A stretch of 64,000 nucleotides of DNA, taken from contig BCLD01000016.1 in NCBI GenBank assembly GCA_001600875.1, positions 643,861 through 707,860 on the forward strand. The letters run 5' to 3'. This stretch comes from Solicoccozyma terricola. Lineage: Eukaryota > Basidiomycota > Tremellomycetes > Filobasidiales > Piskurozymaceae. The translations under genes were made by a program, and so were the position numbers. Shown here piece by piece: positions 58,721 to 64,000 of this stretch; the stretch's first letter is position 1; each line of letters starts with the position of its first letter. The notes under the pieces are model-generated. The model worked only from the letters and a program-made list of their open reading frames with translations. It was not told the origin of the DNA and made no database searches.

Positions 58721-59182
58721 TTTTTTTCTCTTTCTCCTACTTGAAGGAGTTTTGCCGTGCGAATGCTTATTCGCTTTTGGGGGGTCTAGTTGAGGAGTGC
58801 GAGGAGGGTAGTTGTCCGCCGACCCTGTCGACGGTGTGACTTGCTCGCTGGGATAGCTGGGAGAGCCTGCGACGCTGCGTTGACCCGGGATGAACGACTG
58901 GAGCCACCTTCTTGCATCCCAGAATATCTCGTCGTGTGGTGTTTTTGGATTGTGCTTCCTGCTAAATTATGCATTTCACGTGTCAGACGCGGGCGGGGTA
59001 AGCCCCGAATTAAAAACAATGAACCGCGGAATATGATATGACAAGGGGGGAACAGGACACCCCACTCCCAACTCCCAACTTCCCCTCCCTGCCCCTCCCC
59101 TGCCCCTCCCCTTGCATCAGGACGTCATTATGCCACAGATTAGTCGATTACACCCCGGCCCCCCCGGTCATCCCATCATCCC
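58721..59182. other. Intergenic region
   Basis: Between SPE2 (5' side) and RVB2 (3' side). Contains a C-rich repeat of CCCCTCCCCTG type near 59080-59115. No gene seen. Confidence 0.5.
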
Positions 59183-61255
<2,073 letters not shown>

Positions 61256-61343
61256 TTATTTCACATGTCCGGGACCGATTTCCATTTCAGTGGCAACACA
61301 GCAGGGTATCTCATCCGTCGGGGATTATTACATCGCATCTAGC

Positions 61344-63998
61344 TCAAGCACAGCCAGGACATGAGTGTAACACATCGTGCACACTGGAAGGGGGTGCCAG
61401 ACATGTCAGTAACGTCCCCGCATCCACCCCACAACACACTTACAACAAATCACAGTCCATGCAAAAGTCGTTTCTGCATTTCTGACACCTGGGGTTGATA
61501 CCACCTTATCAGCTGGGGATTCACCACCATGTACTCGACACAGCACATGCTCACCGGTACCTTCCAGTCGGACTAACGCCCTCTTCCACATGCGAAACTC
61601 CGGAATCGAGGGCTGTAGACTGTGTGAACGAGATAGGGTTCAAAAAGCGAGAAACAAAACGACGCGGTCATGCACTTACATCAGGGAAGGGCACATCACA
61701 TCCATGACAAGCTAGTGATGGTGATTGACCTATCGCCTCGATTTGCCTGGCGACGCAAGATCGTATCAGCAATCTACAACACGACATAAAATCGTAGACT
61801 GTTCGCCTACACAATGTCGTAGATGGCGACCGGGAACAAAAACCAATAACTGTATCCAAATTCAGGGTTCAGTCAATGATCATTCCAAATAACTACCCGT
61901 CTCCAAACTCCCCACTCCCCACACTCACCTCCTCGCCAAATGCGGACTACTAACCACCATCAACCCACATATCTCACAATCCGTAGGCACCTCGCAAACC
62001 TTACTTCCACATCGTGGACACAAGTAACCGCCTTGTTTCAGTTGACCATGACACGCACACATCGACGGTTTCGAACGTGCCGGTAATCTCGTTGGGAATC
62101 CCATCATCATCAAATCGCAAGGCGGTGCTTTGCCCTTTCCTGCATGGGCCTTTTGTGCTCGATCTAGAGCGGATCGAATACCAAGTGCGGCGACGGACGA
62201 AGGACCGGTGGTTGCAGGTGCTTGAACAGCTTCAAATATGAGTTCTCGATAATGTTGTTCGTTCATAGCTACGCCGAATCGACCACCAGTTCGTTCGGTG
62301 ATTGAACGACATATCTTGAGCTCTGCAGCGAGGGCGATGATGTTTACGCGAATACGGGATTGGACTAGTGCGGAGAGAGTCTTGGAGATGGAGCCTGGAT
62401 CGGTGGTGGTGAGTGAAGAAAAGAGGACGAGGGCTTCGAGGGATGATGTTGACGGTAGATGGCTATTACGGCGAGATGTCAAGATCATTGTCGATAGCAC
62501 ACGCCGCCTAAAGGTATTCCGTATTCCGCGCTCACCTCATGCTACCCCTAGCCATTTCCAATCCGTTTTGCAGACTCGGCTCGCCAGAAGGTGTAAACTT
62601 GTGCTTGTCCGCTAGAGCAGCAAGGATGGCATGTGGATTACCTGGTGGGTTTTGCGATTTCCCTCTGTCAGCTAGCCACCACGCGAAAACTCTGTTGTTC
62701 CTCAGAGAGCTACAATATCTCACCTCCCATCTCAATGATCATTTCAGCCAGTCCATTCCGTAGGCCAATGACACCGATCTATACGAGTTCCCGAATTTGC
62801 GCACTCTTAGTTACATTTGGAAAGAGCCATCATGTTCAATGAGGCAACACTCACCTGCCCTAACGGATTCTGATCAAACCATTCTGTAACAAACGACCGT
62901 ATATATAACAACGATAGATCGAACCTGACGTCAAAACCCACCTATATCTATATCAGCAACAGAAACCAGAACAAGGCTCGGGGGAAAACGGTTACTCACC
63001 GATTAGGCCGCAGGTCTTTCTCCTCCATTGAATGTGACAGGTCAAGGATGATGTACAAGTGGCGGATAATCGAGCGACGTAAAGACGCTGATTGGGATGT
63101 TTGCGCTCTGTTGTGGGATTTGAAGGGAGGATATAGGACAAGAGCGTGATTGTAGAGTCAGTATAGGAGGAAAGCGTGATTGTAGAGTCATTTCGGCATG
63201 TTGATGTTGATGTCGTACGAGGTGCGCATTACTAGCGAGATAACAGCCATTGATACATCGGACCAGTTGGGGGCTCCAACAGCGGGACTGGAGGGTGTTG
63301 AAGGAATACACCCATTCTCACCAGCATGAAATCGCCGGCAGTAACCACCACCACCACCACCACCACCGCCACATTCCGAGTAGCTCCTCTATCCTGTACA
63401 AGACCCCAACCTGTATTCGCCTCATACCCACGAGACGAGAACCACCCAAAACGTCCCAACTCACCTTCTTCTCCGACCCCTCGCTAACAAACCCTTAACG
63501 GCAGCTTCCAATCCACCGCTTTCATCTTCGTGTACTGCATCCCAAGATCGTTTATATGATGCTTCCCATGCGTAGTTTTCCTTTGTGGATTGGAAGAAGT
63601 TGGTCGGGAGACGTTGGAGAGGGATGGGGAGTGTGGGGAGTGTTGGGGGTGTGGAGAGTGTGGAGAGTGTGGAAAGTGTTGGAGTGGAAATGTTGTAGGG
63701 TGTGAGTTTGAAGAGGCGAAATCGTATGATGAATCAATCAGCTCTTCCCCCCGTGCAATCACCCACCCCCCCCTCTTAACCCCCCACCCACCTCAGCTTT
63801 CTTCTTCTTCCCCGCCTTCCCACCCTTTCTCTTCTTGCCATCATCCTCAATAAAATCATCCAAATCACCTCTCGCTCTTCCTTTCCCTTTCGCTGCTCTT
63901 CGACGAGTGATTATTTCTTCATCTGATGATGCTTCTTCAGCGATTGAAGGGGATGATGATTCGGAGATTTGAGCTGAAGGAACGTATTCGTCTGCCAT
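61344..63998 (-). CDS. SSL1: TFIIH core subunit Ssl1 (p44)
   Basis: From ATG 63998 the protein begins MADEYVPSAQISESSSPSIA, with an acidic and then Lys-rich head. Next come YKRSWDAVHEDESGGLEAAV, RHLYIILDLSHSMEEKDLRP (the start of the von Willebrand A fold with D-x-S-x-S), FVTEWFDQNPLGQIGVIGLR, LAEMIIEMGGNPHAIL, GEPSLQNGLEMARGSMRHLP-like and SSLEALVLFSSLTTTDPGSI. A zinc region follows: CACHGQLKQGGYLCPRCGSK, CEVPTDCEICGLMVVSSPHL, ACHGC, and the final RCQKCRNDFCMDCDLF with HDVLHSCPGCA*. p44 stimulates the XPD helicase in transcription initiation and nucleotide excision repair. The start is two bases from the window end but has the expected context. Several introns. Confidence 0.92.
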
Positions 63999-64000
63999 GG

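Overview
The window looks like nuclear DNA of a basidiomycete yeast of the Tremellomycetes (Cryptococcus/Kwoniella-like). Genes lie close together on both strands and are split by many short GT-AG introns of about 45-70 bases. Reconstructed proteins match fungal housekeeping families. All calls come from reading splice junctions and motifs by eye; no database search was run.

Left arm (1-23.3 kb). A broken amidohydrolase end is followed by a GNAT acetyltransferase (-), an aldo-keto reductase (+), an MFS sugar-type transporter (+), the translesion polymerase REV1 (+), a GPI-anchored surface protein (-), a Zn2Cys6 transcription factor (+), a SAM methyltransferase with a His-rich insert (+) and the CCR4-NOT subunit NOT3 (-).

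Middle (24.0-46.3 kb) is accessory DNA. Two diverged, decayed genes for DUF3435-type tyrosine recombinases (the family of Starship 'captains') sit in tandem. The whole unit is mirrored as a giant inverted repeat with arms of about 5.9 kb identical except for one seen base, around a 1.56 kb spacer. The outer left end runs into a tRNA-Thr gene cut after its anticodon stem, and a 3' tRNA-Thr fragment lies nearby in inverted orientation. Single N bases are mirrored between the arms, and a 100-N gap is flanked by a 1,305-base unmerged overlap, so part of this architecture is an assembly product. Next comes about 6 kb of repeats: a candidate 5.3 kb element with terminal inverted repeats, a 20-bp tandem array, three copies of a dispersed repeat and small relics. 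An intact intron-containing tRNA-Thr(AGT) ends the accessory region.

Right arm (46.6-64 kb) returns to conserved genes: an M20 peptidase/amidohydrolase (-), a protein with a KH domain that seems split by a long repetitive insert (+), exocyst SEC6 (+), an inositol polyphosphate kinase (+), ATP synthase subunit K (-), S-adenosylmethionine decarboxylase SPE2 (-), RVB2 (-) and TFIIH subunit SSL1 (-).

The housekeeping genes do not form one pathway; they cover DNA damage tolerance (REV1, SSL1), transcription and mRNA turnover (NOT3, RVB2, the zinc-cluster factor), secretion (SEC6), signalling (IPK) and energy or polyamine metabolism (ATP19, SPE2). The most unusual system is the captain-like recombinase element, its link to tRNA-Thr, and its apparent CpG-type mutational decay.
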